Counted from the first letter of the stretch, positions 1 to 7,249 are shown. The stretch is 15,726 nucleotides of DNA from Thermocrinis sp. (GCA_009903855.1 WYEK01000082.1:1-15726), one strand, 5' to 3'. The notes: generated by a model not told the origin, from the sequence alone. A program made the numbers and translations.

Positions 1-173
1 TGTTTGCATGGGTTTATGGCGCTGTTATAAACACTGCGGGCATAGTTTTGTCCTTTTATTTAGACCTTCCCACCGGCTTTAGTTTGGTCTTTTTGCAAGC
101 CCTCTTTGGGATTTTGGTGTTTGTTTCTGTCTTGTTTTTGAAAGGGTTCAAAAATTATCATAAACTCAGATGA
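1..173 (+). CDS. C-terminal end of ABC-3 family metal transporter permease (ZnuB/MntB-like), partial
   Basis: The reading frame is open from base 3 to the TGA at 171-173 and gives the last 56 residues of a protein whose start lies outside the window. It contains two hydrophobic stretches (about residues 5-23 and 28-48) separated by LDLPTG, then a short basic tail. The LDLPxG turn between the last two membrane helices is typical of ABC-3 permeases that import Zn or Mn with a ZnuA/ZnuC-type partner in the inner membrane. The assignment rests on this short segment only. The gene converges on ffh with a 35-bp gap in which I see no clear terminator hairpin. The exact metal cannot be told from this fragment. 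Confidence 0.6.
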   Translation, partial: FAWVYGAVINTAGIVLSFYLDLPTGFSLVFLQALFGILVFVSVLFLKGFKNYHKLR

Positions 174-208
174 TGGAACTCCCGAAAATTAAAGAAATAA
201 GCATATTC

Positions 209-1522
209 TCATATCCTAAAAGGTAGCCTTGGAATACCAATCGGACCTCTAGCATTCTTTAGCTTTTTCATGAGTTTTTTCATTTCTTCATACTCTTTGA
301 GGAGTTTATTCACATCAGAAATGGTGGTCCCACTGCCTTTGGCTATTCTCTGCTTTCTGCTCATGTTTATTATAAGTGGATTTTTCCTTTCTTCCTTAGT
401 CATAGACTGGATTATAGCCTTTTTCTTTTTTATAAGTTTTTCGTCTATTTTTAAGTTTTTCAGTTGGGAAGGAAGACCGGGTAACATTCCAAGGAGTTTA
501 TCAAGGGGTCCCATTTTTTCCATAAACTCAAACTGTTTTAAAAGGTCTTCCAAGTTAAAATCGCCCGTTAGAACTTTGGTGGCAAGAACCTGTGCCTCAT
601 CCTCCGGTATAACCTTCTGTGCCTTTTCTATGAGGCTTTGGATATCTCCAAGCCCCATGATCCTTTGGGCTATTCTGTCCGGATAGAAGGGCTCTATGTC
701 CTCTAACTTCTCACCCACACCCACGAACTTTATGGGTATACCAAGGGCAGACCTCAAAGAAAAGGCAACGCCCCCCCTTGCGTCTCCGTCCATCTTGGTA
801 AGCACTGCACCTGTAAGTCCAACCTTTTCGTGGAAAACCTTGGCAATTCTAAGGGCTTCTTGTCCTTGCATAGCGTCCGCCACATAAAGCACTTCCGAAG
901 GAGACACTGCAGACTTTATGCTACTGAGCTCTTCCATTAGCTCCTCGTCTATGTGTAGCCTTCCCGCTGTGTCCAAAAGAAGGTAATCCACACCATCTTC
1001 CTTTGCCCTTGCTTGAGCCCTTTTGGCTATCTCAAGGGCGGAAAGCCCTTCACCGAAGTGATAGTATGGCACTCCTACCTTCTCCGCCAACCTTTGAAGC
1101 TGGAGCATGGCAGCGGGACGCCTAACATCGGTGGAGGATACCGCCACCTTAAAGCCCTTGTCTTTTAGATACTTTGCCAGCTTTCCTATAGTGGTTGTCT
1201 TTCCCGTTCCCTGAAGACCCACAAAGAGAACGGTCCCCTTTTTTAACTCAGATACAGTCTCTCCTAGAACCTTAACCAACTCCTCATAAACAGTCAAAAG
1301 CAGGTGTTCAAAAGGTGAGATCTTCTTGGTAATGTCCTCCTGTAGTGCCTTTTCCCTCACCCTCTTCAGAAAATCCTTTACCACATCGTAATCCGCATCG
1401 CTTTCCAAAAGGGCAGACCTTATCTCCCTTAAGAAGTCGTTTATTTGCTTTTCCGTTAGCTTTCGGCTGTTTTCTACTTTAGCAAAAGCTTTACTAAACC
1501 TCTCGGTCAAAAGTTCCAACAT
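209..1522 (-). CDS. ffh: Signal recognition particle protein Ffh
   Basis: 437-residue GTPase subunit of the signal recognition particle, which binds signal sequences of nascent membrane proteins and docks with FtsY. Domains: N helical bundle (about 1-90), G domain with P-loop GLQGTGKTTT (102-111), DTAGR (184-188) and TKMDGDARGG (242-251), then the methionine-rich M domain (about 296-437) with the RNA-binding stretch RKQRIAKGSG. The length matches Ffh. The start was chosen at the ATG at 1522 because the protein then begins MLELLTERF like other Ffh. An upstream in-frame extension of 69 codons runs antisense through the neighbouring gene and has no family similarity. No Shine-Dalgarno precedes the ATG, but TATAAT lies 9 nt upstream, so the mRNA may be leaderless. 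No SRP RNA gene was seen. Confidence 0.97.
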   Translation of the reverse strand: MLELLTERFSKAFAKVENSRKLTEKQINDFLREIRSALLESDADYDVVKDFLKRVREKALQEDITKKISPFEHLLLTVYEELVKVLGETVSELKKGTVLFVGLQGTGKTTTIGKLAKYLKDKGFKVAVSSTDVRRPAAMLQLQRLAEKVGVPYYHFGEGLSALEIAKRAQARAKEDGVDYLLLDTAGRLHIDEELMEELSSIKSAVSPSEVLYVADAMQGQEALRIAKVFHEKVGLTGAVLTKMDGDARGGVAFSLRSALGIPIKFVGVGEKLEDIEPFYPDRIAQRIMGLGDIQSLIEKAQKVIPEDEAQVLATKVLTGDFNLEDLLKQFEFMEKMGPLDKLLGMLPGLPSQLKNLKIDEKLIKKKKAIIQSMTKEERKNPLIINMSRKQRIAKGSGTTISDVNKLLKEYEEMKKLMKKLKNARGPIGIPRLPFRI

Positions 1523-1531
1523 AATGGTAAA

Positions 1532-1539
1532 ATTATAAC
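1532..1539. promoter_or_regulatory. Overlapping divergent -10 elements for ffh (-) and the ArsC-like gene (+)
   Basis: The 24-bp gap between the two start codons holds ATTATAAC. On the minus strand it reads TATAAT (1532-1537), 9 nt before the ffh ATG. On the plus strand it reads TATAAC (1534-1539), 7 nt before the ATG at 1547. No good -35 TTGACA is visible on either strand. If both are real they cannot be occupied by RNA polymerase at the same time, and both transcripts would begin at or within a few bases of the start codon. This is inferred from sequence only. Confidence 0.5.
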
Positions 1540-1546
1540 CAAGCCT

Positions 1547-1957
1547 ATGAAATTGTGCTTTGTATCTACCAAAGGTAATGTAAGGGCTGCAATGGCAAAG
1601 TCCATATTTACAAAACTTTCGCGCATTGTCCTTTTGAACATAGAGGTCTATTCCGCGGGTGTGCAGACAGAAAGGGAAGTTCCCCAAGCAGTCCTTGATG
1701 TACTCTCTGAAAAAGGCTACCCTACCCAAGACCTTGAACCCCTTGATTGTTCCCTTGTGCCCTACGAAAAGCTAGATATACTCATTACCTTATCTTCCGA
1801 GGCAAGGGATCAATGTCCTTACCATATAAACCACAAAAGAAGGGAACACTGGGTTTTGGAAGAAGTGAAGGATACAACAGATCTGAGAGCGTTGAGAGAT
1901 CTTAGAGACAGCATAGAGAAGTCTATAAAAGAATTCCTCAAAATAAGCTCTGCTTAA
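1547..1957 (+). CDS. Degenerate ArsC / low-molecular-weight phosphatase-family protein lacking the catalytic Cys
   Basis: 136 residues with the layout of thioredoxin-coupled arsenate reductase (Bacillus subtilis ArsC type). The P-loop region reads FVSTKGNVRAAMA (5-17), where the family has FVCxxNxxRSxMA: the nucleophile Cys is Ser7 and the usual Ser after Arg13 is Ala. The later segment TLSSEARDQCP (81-91) aligns with the ArsC redox-loop TLCxxAxxxCP, so the second Cys is also Ser (83) while the third remains (Cys90). REHW (99-102) is kept, but the catalytic DDP that follows in ArsC is EEV. I infer that it cannot act as a classical arsenate reductase or phosphatase and may bind an anion or a partner instead. 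It is divergent from ffh and 33 bp upstream of the LysR gene. No SD; probably leaderless. Confidence 0.75.
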   Translation: MKLCFVSTKGNVRAAMAKSIFTKLSRIVLLNIEVYSAGVQTEREVPQAVLDVLSEKGYPTQDLEPLDCSLVPYEKLDILITLSSEARDQCPYHINHKRREHWVLEEVKDTTDLRALRDLRDSIEKSIKEFLKISSA

Positions 1958-1963
1958 ACTCGT

Positions 1964-1982
1964 TATAATTTTGCGTTATATT
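1964..1982 (+). promoter_or_regulatory. LysR-type operator-like dyad overlapping the promoter of the LysR gene
   Basis: In the 33-bp gap before the LysR gene lies TATAA-N7-TTATA (1964-1980), a dyad with the spacing typical of LysR-family boxes (T-N11-A, ATAA-N7-TTAT). TATAAT (1964-1969) and TATATT (1977-1982) are -10 candidates; the second is 8 nt before the ATG at 1991. The same stretch can also be read as an imperfect 13-bp tandem repeat (CGTTATAATTTTG / CGTTATATTTTAA, 10 of 13 identical). Binding of the LysR product here would suggest autoregulation. This is inference. Confidence 0.4.
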
Positions 1983-1990
1983 TTAATCTG

Positions 1991-2920
1991 ATGATTGACA
2001 TAACAAAATTGAAGACCTTTGTGGCGGTTGCGGACCTTGGGAGCTTCTCAAAGGCATCTGAGATACTCTACATTACCCAACCCGCAGTTACCCAACAGAT
2101 AAAGTCCCTTGAAAGGATGGTGGGTGCCAAGCTCTTTCAGAGGCAGGGTGGGCGTATAGTGCTAACTGAAGAGGGAAAGCGGATTTACGAACTTGCCAAT
2201 GCATTGCTAAAGGACTACGAGAACCTAGTAGAGGAAATGGCAAAGATCAAAAAGGACTTCAAAGACAGTCTCTTTGTGGGTATAAGCACCACTTTAAGCG
2301 AGTATAGAGTTCCCGAACTTTTGGTGGAGTTCCATTCCCAAATGCCTGGCATTTCCATAAGGGCTTTTGTGGAAAATTCCCAACAAATAGAGGAAGGGTT
2401 ATCTTCTGGCGTTTTAAACATTGGAATAATAGAGAGGGAACCCTCAGAAAAATTCCGTGCCATTCGTTGGTTTTATGACGAGATCATATTCTTTACCCAT
2501 CCCTCCCACCCTTTTGCAAAAGAGGGAGAAATAGAACCAGAAGACCTATATTCCACAGAGCTTATTTTCAGAGAGGTTAGTTCTGGCACTAGAAAGGTAG
2601 TTAAGGAAGAACTGGAGAGGTTAGGGGTTATCTTTGAGAAATTAAACATAAAGATTGAGATCAACTGCGGAAGGTCCATACTCAGCATGGTGAAATGTGG
2701 CTATGGCTGTAGTTTCTTGTCAAAAGGTCTTTTGGAAAAGGACCTGCAGGAGGGCAACATAGTAGAGGTAAAAATAAGAGGTTTTAACGCAAGAAGGTGG
2801 TATTACATAGTATTCCCAGATGACAGTAAGACTACTTTCTTAGCAAATAGCTTTGCCAAGTTCTTGCTATCCAAAACACAGGAGAACATAATAAAGGATG
2901 AGGAAAGGGTTAATCTTTGA
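1991..2920 (+). CDS. LysR-family transcriptional regulator
   Basis: 309 residues, the usual length for the family. The N-terminal winged helix-turn-helix (about 4-62) contains the typical FVAVADLGSFSKASEILY and TQPAVTQQIKSLE stretches, followed by a linker helix and a periplasmic-binding-protein-like effector domain (about 90-295). It should bind DNA as a dimer or tetramer and respond to a small molecule. The effector cannot be deduced; CbbR/CysL-like proteins share this general architecture. There is no SD, and a TATATT hexamer sits 8 nt before the ATG, so the transcript may be leaderless. The 3' end overlaps the downstream HAD gene by 23 bp, suggesting co-transcription. The upstream dyad suggests self-control. 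Which genes it regulates is unknown. Confidence 0.92.
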   Translation: MIDITKLKTFVAVADLGSFSKASEILYITQPAVTQQIKSLERMVGAKLFQRQGGRIVLTEEGKRIYELANALLKDYENLVEEMAKIKKDFKDSLFVGISTTLSEYRVPELLVEFHSQMPGISIRAFVENSQQIEEGLSSGVLNIGIIEREPSEKFRAIRWFYDEIIFFTHPSHPFAKEGEIEPEDLYSTELIFREVSSGTRKVVKEELERLGVIFEKLNIKIEINCGRSILSMVKCGYGCSFLSKGLLEKDLQEGNIVEVKIRGFNARRWYYIVFPDDSKTTFLANSFAKFLLSKTQENIIKDEERVNL

Positions 2921-3578
2921 TGTGGATGGTGTAATAATAGACGTTAACCATTCTTACCATTACGCTATAAAAAATACCGCGGAAAGGTTTTTAAGCAAGG
3001 ATTTGGACATAGACTTGGTCAGAGAAATAAAGTTCAAAAAGGGCATTAACAATGACTATTTGGCTACTTTGGAAGTCATAAAGACCTTTGGTGGGTCCGC
3101 AAGCTTGGAGGAAGTCATTGAGATCTTCAACCAAGAGTATGAAAAGCTAAAAGAAATGGAGAGGCTCATTCTCGGCAGGGATTTTTTCAAAAAGTTGAGG
3201 GATTTAAAGGTTCCACTTGGAGTTTTAACAGGAAGACCAAGACAGGACCTAAAGGATGCCTTTGATAGGTTTGAGCTCTGGGAGTTTTTTGATGTGGTGG
3301 TGGATGATGACACCATAGAACAGCCAAGCCTAAGAAAGCCCAATCCTTACGCTTTGAATTTTTGCATGGAAAGAATGAACATAGACTATGCAGTTTATGT
3401 GGGAGATAGCTTGGCGGACTATCAGATGGTGGAAGGTTTTAAAAGACAGTACACAAAGAGGGTGGATTACATACACTTTGGTGATCGTGTTCTTCCACCC
3501 TCTGTTAAAGTTGTTCGTTCGGAGGAGGAACTCTTCCAAGCTCTGAAAGAGGCTTTGCAGAATCAGGAAGAAGTATAG
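2898..3578 (+). CDS. HAD-superfamily hydrolase, subfamily IA
   Basis: 226-residue haloacid dehalogenase-type phosphohydrolase. Motif I is FDVDGVIID with the nucleophile Asp8 and acid/base Asp10; motif II is LTGRP with Thr111; motif III is Lys147 in RKPNP; motif IV is VGDSLAD with Asp170 and Asp174. Residues 12-95 form the alpha-helical cap. The DGVIIDVNHSY beginning and the compact cap resemble the HAD subgroup sometimes found fused to histidinol-phosphate aminotransferase (TIGR01548-like), but the substrate cannot be named. The ATG lies inside the end of the LysR gene (23-bp overlap) with CAGGAG about 13 nt upstream and AAAGG directly before it. The 3' end overlaps the convergent Trm112-like gene by 74 bp. 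Confidence 0.88.
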   Translation: MRKGLIFDVDGVIIDVNHSYHYAIKNTAERFLSKDLDIDLVREIKFKKGINNDYLATLEVIKTFGGSASLEEVIEIFNQEYEKLKEMERLILGRDFFKKLRDLKVPLGVLTGRPRQDLKDAFDRFELWEFFDVVVDDDTIEQPSLRKPNPYALNFCMERMNIDYAVYVGDSLADYQMVEGFKRQYTKRVDYIHFGDRVLPPSVKVVRSEEELFQALKEALQNQEEV

Positions 3579-3711
3579 GAATATCATCCACCACTTGGTA
3601 AAAGACTCCACACTTTTCACAGATTAAGACGCACAGACTTCCCTCCCACTTTAAATCACCCTTACACAGAGGACAAGCCAAAATTTCCAAAAGCTCTTTG
3701 CTAATACTCAC
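3505..3711 (-). CDS. Trm112/YcaR-family small zinc-binding protein
   Basis: 68 residues. Two CxxC pairs, CPLC (13-16) and CEKC (31-34), plus an extra Cys27, form the zinc-ribbon knuckles of the Trm112p/UPF0434 (YcaR) family. The C-terminal part VDDIPILLPDSA matches the family end (xDGIPxML). In eukaryotes and archaea Trm112 activates methyltransferases; the bacterial role is not well defined. The start is GTG at 3711, overlapping the skp stop as GTGA, which implies translational coupling; no separate SD is needed. The tail-to-tail overlap of 74 bp with the HAD gene covers about the last 24 codons, beyond the conserved core, so the C-terminal tail may be poorly constrained. Confidence 0.85.
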   Translation of the reverse strand: MSISKELLEILACPLCKGDLKWEGSLCVLICEKCGVFYQVVDDIPILLPDSAKPLSELGRVPPPNEQL

Positions 3712-4190
3712 TTCCCGTCAAGCCTTTTTATCACTTCTGTGGTTATATCTATCTCCGGATCATTATATACAAAAACCGAACAGTCCAAAACACCGGTAAA
3801 GCCGTTTTTCTTTGATATGTCCTGCACTATGTCCTTTACTTTCTTTGTGAGTTCATCTTCAAGCTTTGCCTTCATATCTGCCAACTCTTTCTGTGCCTTT
3901 TGCTGAAGCTCAAAGGCTTCTGACTCTGTCTTTTGATACTCCTTTATCTTTTCTTCCCTTGTCTTTTGGTTTACAGACTTACTTTCTATTTGCTTTTTCA
4001 ACTCTTCAAGCTTCTTGGCTTTTTCATCAAGGCTCTTTTGGTAAGATTGGATTTTTTCCCTTAGCTCACTCTGAGCCTTTTTGGCGGTCTCCGATTCCTG
4101 AAGTATCCTGTTTGTGTCTATGCAGGCAAACTTCTGCTGGGCAAAAGATAGAGTGCTTAGTATTGCGGACAAGAGAATAAGCCTTTTCAT
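3708..4190 (-). CDS. skp: Periplasmic chaperone, OmpH/Skp family
   Basis: 160 residues with a Sec signal peptide (KR start, hydrophobic 4-16, likely cleavage after Ala17 in SFA-QQ). The mature part begins with FACIDTNRILQES, the small beta strand typical of Skp. It continues as a long charged coiled coil (about 33-125) that forms the tentacles of the trimer, and ends in a beta strand with VYNDPEIDITTEVIKRL, the usual family ending. Skp holds unfolded outer-membrane proteins in the periplasm, consistent with a diderm cell. Cys23 and Cys137 could pair in the body domain. Start ATG with AAGGAGGTT 4 nt upstream. No BAM or lpx genes are adjacent; the only operon partner here is the Trm112-like gene. 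Confidence 0.88.
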   Translation of the reverse strand: MKRLILLSAILSTLSFAQQKFACIDTNRILQESETAKKAQSELREKIQSYQKSLDEKAKKLEELKKQIESKSVNQKTREEKIKEYQKTESEAFELQQKAQKELADMKAKLEDELTKKVKDIVQDISKKNGFTGVLDCSVFVYNDPEIDITTEVIKRLDGK

Positions 4191-4193
4191 AAC

Positions 4194-4215
4194 AACCTCC
4201 TTAAGGAAAATTATA
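4194..4215 (-). promoter_or_regulatory. skp promoter -10 and strong Shine-Dalgarno
   Basis: On the minus strand TATAAT (4210-4215) precedes AAGGAGGTT (4194-4202) and the ATG at 4190. The expected transcript start is close to the SD, giving a leader of only about 12-15 nt. An 11-bp inverted repeat GTTTA-C-TAAAC (4222-4232) lies just upstream and overlaps the stop of the aminotransferase gene. No clear -35 is seen. Confidence 0.5.
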
Positions 4216-4226
4216 AACCAAGTTTA

Positions 4227-5270
4227 CTAAACAGGGACCTCAACAGCCTTGAGGGTTTCTATTATAAAATCCACCTCCTCCTCCGTAAGGTAGGGATGGA
4301 CGGGTATAGAAAAAACCTCTTCTTTAAATACCTTTGCCCTATCCACCGGTAGATGTTCTGCGTTTCTTAGCTCGTTCAAAAGATAACTATAGTAAACGCG
4401 GGCATCTATGCCCCTTTCCTTTAAAAACTTTATAATGCGGTCCCTTTCCTTGTGCCTTAGGGTGTAAAGATGATAAACGTGGTAGGCACTTTCCCTTTCT
4501 GCAGGATGGACAAAGGAAGAGTTTATGTACTCTCTATATTTCTGGGCTATTTCCCTTCTTCTTTTGTTCCTTTGGTCCAAGTATTTAAGCTGGATGTAGC
4601 CTAGGGCAGCTTGAAACTCAGTTATCCTAACATTGAAGGCGGGATGCTCCCCAAAGTCTATCCATCTTTTTACCTCTTTGGCAAGCTTGTCGTCATCTGT
4701 GGCTATAACTCCCCCTTCTCCCATGGGTACATTCTTTGAGGCGTAAAAGCTAAAGGCGGATAGGTGTCCCAAGCTACCCACCTTTTTCCCTTTGAACTCT
4801 GCGCCGTGGGCTTGGGCGGAATCCTCAAGCACATAAAAGCCGTACTTTTCAGATAACCCCATTATTGCATCCATGTCTGCGGGCTGACCGTAAAGATGGA
4901 CTGGGATTACCACCTTTGGGTTGTATTTCTTTACCGCATCCTCCAACTGATTTGGGTCCATGGTGTAGTATTCATCCACGTCCACCACCACCGGCACACC
5001 ACCCGCCAAATAAACTGCGTCTATGGTAGCCATAAAGCTCATGGCAGGAACAACCACCTTCTGCCCTTCCACTCCAAGGGCTTTTAGGGCTATGAAGAGG
5101 GCAACGGTGCCCGAGCACACCGTAAAGGCATGCTTCACCCCCAAGTATTTGGCAAAGGCTTCCTCAAAGGCTTTTGTCCATTCACCCCTGGTGATCTTAC
5201 GGCTTTTTAAAATGCTAAGGATAACCTGTTCTTCCTCTTCAAAAAACCTCGGTTCTATTATGTTTATCAC
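4227..5270 (-). CDS. DegT/DnrJ/EryC1/StrS-family PLP-dependent sugar aminotransferase
   Basis: 347 residues, a fold-type I aminotransferase of the sugar-nucleotide group. The PLP-binding Lys is Lys179 in SFYASKNVPMGEGG. Asp150 and Gln153 (LEDSAQAHGA) contact the PLP ring, and VCSGTVALFIAL (51-62) is the phosphate-binding segment. Such enzymes put an amino group on a keto-sugar nucleotide for surface glycans or similar products. No glycan cluster is visible here, so the substrate is unknown. The start is GTG at 5270 (begins MINIIEPRF), 9 bp after the fmt stop. TATAAT on the minus strand (5279-5284) overlaps the fmt stop codon and is 8 nt before the GTG, so it may have its own leaderless transcript besides fmt read-through. 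Confidence 0.9.
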   Translation of the reverse strand: MINIIEPRFFEEEEQVILSILKSRKITRGEWTKAFEEAFAKYLGVKHAFTVCSGTVALFIALKALGVEGQKVVVPAMSFMATIDAVYLAGGVPVVVDVDEYYTMDPNQLEDAVKKYNPKVVIPVHLYGQPADMDAIMGLSEKYGFYVLEDSAQAHGAEFKGKKVGSLGHLSAFSFYASKNVPMGEGGVIATDDDKLAKEVKRWIDFGEHPAFNVRITEFQAALGYIQLKYLDQRNKRRREIAQKYREYINSSFVHPAERESAYHVYHLYTLRHKERDRIIKFLKERGIDARVYYSYLLNELRNAEHLPVDRAKVFKEEVFSIPVHPYLTEEEVDFIIETLKAVEVPV

Positions 5271-5278
5271 GGCAAAAA

Positions 5279-5284
5279 ATTATA
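5279..5284 (-). promoter_or_regulatory. -10 element for the aminotransferase gene
   Basis: TATAAT on the minus strand, 8 nt before the GTG start at 5270 and overlapping the TAA stop of fmt. It fits the TATAAT-N8-start pattern seen at several genes here. No SD is present between it and the start codon. Confidence 0.45.
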
Positions 5285-6176
5285 AAAGAAAATCCCCTCT
5301 GTAGCCTTTCAAAAACTCTTCTCCGGAGACCCTTTTACCCTTTTGATTTACAAGCTCCAAAATTTCCACCGCACCCTCTCCGCAAGCTACCACAAGTCTT
5401 TTGTTATCCAATATCTGCCCTTCCTCCCCTTCCAATCCTTCCACCTTCTTAGCTTTTAAAATCTTTAGCCTCTCTCCTTTGATATTAAGGCAGTAAGCGT
5501 TGGGATAGAATGCCCTTATGCGGTTTATTACACTCTGTGCGGACGCCTTCCAGCATATCCTGAGTTCTTCCTTGCTGACGGGTGGTGCGTAGGTGGCGGG
5601 ACCCTTTTGAGGCTTTGGTTTAATCTCTCCTCTAAACCAACCTTTTAGTGCTTGAACTAGAAGTTTTGCCCCCTCTTTGGCGAGCTTTTCAGACAGGGTT
5701 TGATAGTTATCCTCCTCTTGTATCTTTATCACTTGTCTGAGAAGCACAGGTCCCGTGTCCATGCCTTCGTCCATGAGCATGACCGAGTTGCCCGTTAAAA
5801 GGTCTCCCGCCAAAAAGCTCCTCTGTATAGGAGACGCCCCCCTATATTTGGGAAGCAAGGACGCATGCAGGTTTATACAGCCAAAGCTTGGAAGCTCAAG
5901 GACTTCTTTTGGTAGTATTCTTCCGTAGGCTACCACCACCACGCACTGAGGCTTTAGCTCTTTTACTATGGCGTATATCTCCCCCTTACTCTCTGGCTGA
6001 AAGCACCTCAGCCCCTTCCTAAGGGCATACTCCTTTACCGGTGGAGGTGTGAGCTTTTGCCCCCTACCCGCAGGCTTGTCTTGCTGAGTGATTACGCCCA
6101 CCACTTCAAAGTGTTTTAAAAGTTCCTCCAAGGATGGAAGCGCAAAGGAGGGAGTGCCCATAAAGACAATTTTCAT
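5280..6176 (-). CDS. fmt: Methionyl-tRNA formyltransferase
   Basis: 298 residues. It transfers a formyl group from 10-formyl-THF to initiator Met-tRNA. The N-terminal formyltransferase domain (about 1-185) has the catalytic set Asn102, His104 (NLHASLLPKYRGASPIQ) and Asp140 (MDEGMDTGP), equivalent to Asn108, His110 and Asp146 of the E. coli enzyme. The C-terminal OB-like tRNA-binding domain occupies about 200-298. The start ATG overlaps the ribD stop as ATGA, indicating translational coupling. It is usually found next to def; here it follows ribD instead. Confidence 0.97.
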   Translation of the reverse strand: MKIVFMGTPSFALPSLEELLKHFEVVGVITQQDKPAGRGQKLTPPPVKEYALRKGLRCFQPESKGEIYAIVKELKPQCVVVVAYGRILPKEVLELPSFGCINLHASLLPKYRGASPIQRSFLAGDLLTGNSVMLMDEGMDTGPVLLRQVIKIQEEDNYQTLSEKLAKEGAKLLVQALKGWFRGEIKPKPQKGPATYAPPVSKEELRICWKASAQSVINRIRAFYPNAYCLNIKGERLKILKAKKVEGLEGEEGQILDNKRLVVACGEGAVEILELVNQKGKRVSGEEFLKGYRGDFLL

Positions 6177-7249
6177 TCTCTAACCATCTCCAGATAGATG
6201 TCCCCATCAAAGAACTTAAGCTCCCTTCTTTTTAACCTTATAGCATCCTCCACCCTTTTTACCCCTAGGTCTCCAAGCCTTACTCCCTCCCCTATAAAAA
6301 TGGGCGCCAAAAAGATGCAAACCCTATCGTAAAGATCCTCCCGGATAAAGCTGGTAAGCGTGCGGGCTCCACCTTCCACCAAAAGATGCATAACCTCTTT
6401 AAAGTACAGCTCTCGGAGAACTTCCCGAAGGTTCAAAAGTCCATCCCTGTATTCGGCCAAGAGGACCTCTACACCCTCCTCCTGCAGTGCCTTTATCTTG
6501 TCTTTGTCCTCCACCGCTGCTATCACAATGGTTTTAGCCTTTTTGTCCTTTACAAGGTTACAATCCATCGGTATTCTTAGCCTTGGGTCCAAAACTATCC
6601 TTGTGGGATTTCTTTCCCACTCAAAAGCCCGAACCGTCAGACTTGGGTTGTCTCTGAGGACGGTGTTTATTCCCACCAACACCGCCGACGCCTCAGCCCT
6701 CAGCCTGTGGGCATATTTCCTACTTTCTTCAGAGCTTATCCATTTGCTATGATAATCCTTTGTTGCCAGAGAACCATCAAGGCTCTGGGCAAACTTAAGG
6801 GTTATGTAAGGTCTTCCCTTGGTTATGTATGTGAAAAAATCTTCGTTTAGCCTCTTTGCCTCCTCTTCCAAAACTCCCACCTTTACCTCTATGCCCGCTT
6901 CCTTTAGCCTTTGAACCCCCTTTCCGGAAACCAAAGGGTTTGGGTCCAAGGTGGCAATGACTACCCTCTTTACGCCCGCTTTTATTATGGCATCCACGCA
7001 GGGAGGAGTTCTTCCAAAGTGGGTGCAGGGCTCAAGGGTAACATAAAGGGTAGAGCCTCTAGCAGATTCACCGGCAATAGAGAGTGCCTTTGCCTCCGCG
7101 TGTGGTAGCCCTGCCCTTTCGTGATTCGCCTGGGCTATAACCTTTCCCTCTTTGACTATTACACAACCTACAGTAGGGTTAGGGTGGGTAAGCCCCTTTC
7201 TCTCCCGAGCCAGCCTTAGGGCCAGCTCCATAAAGTGTTGATCATCCAT
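6173..7249 (-). CDS. ribD: Bifunctional riboflavin biosynthesis deaminase/reductase RibD
   Basis: 358 residues from the ATG at 7249. The N-terminal cytidine-deaminase-like domain (1-145) has the zinc ligands His50 (HAE with Glu52 as proton shuttle), Cys75 and Cys84 in PCTHFGRTPPC. The C-terminal RibD reductase domain (about 146-358) begins RPYITLKFAQSLDG and contains LLVEGGARTL. It carries out the deamination and side-chain reduction steps of riboflavin synthesis. A TTG one codon upstream (7252) could also start translation. I prefer the ATG, which overlaps the DUF302 stop as TGATG; a GGAGGAG lies about 20 nt upstream, so coupling is more likely than a classical SD. Other rib genes are not in the window. 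Confidence 0.96.
   Translation of the reverse strand: MDDQHFMELALRLARERKGLTHPNPTVGCVIVKEGKVIAQANHERAGLPHAEAKALSIAGESARGSTLYVTLEPCTHFGRTPPCVDAIIKAGVKRVVIATLDPNPLVSGKGVQRLKEAGIEVKVGVLEEEAKRLNEDFFTYITKGRPYITLKFAQSLDGSLATKDYHSKWISSEESRKYAHRLRAEASAVLVGINTVLRDNPSLTVRAFEWERNPTRIVLDPRLRIPMDCNLVKDKKAKTIVIAAVEDKDKIKALQEEGVEVLLAEYRDGLLNLREVLRELYFKEVMHLLVEGGARTLTSFIREDLYDRVCIFLAPIFIGEGVRLGDLGVKRVEDAIRLKRRELKFFDGDIYLEMVRE

Noticed and set aside
170..226. 18-codon plus-strand frame overlapping the permease stop (ATGATGG) and the end of ffh
   Set aside because: Too short, no SD of its own, and it runs antisense into the ffh C-terminus; chance is the simplest explanation.
1523..1729. Longer N-terminus of Ffh (69 extra codons)
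   Set aside because: The extension is antisense to the ArsC-like gene and unlike any Ffh N-terminus; the ATG at 1522 fits the family.
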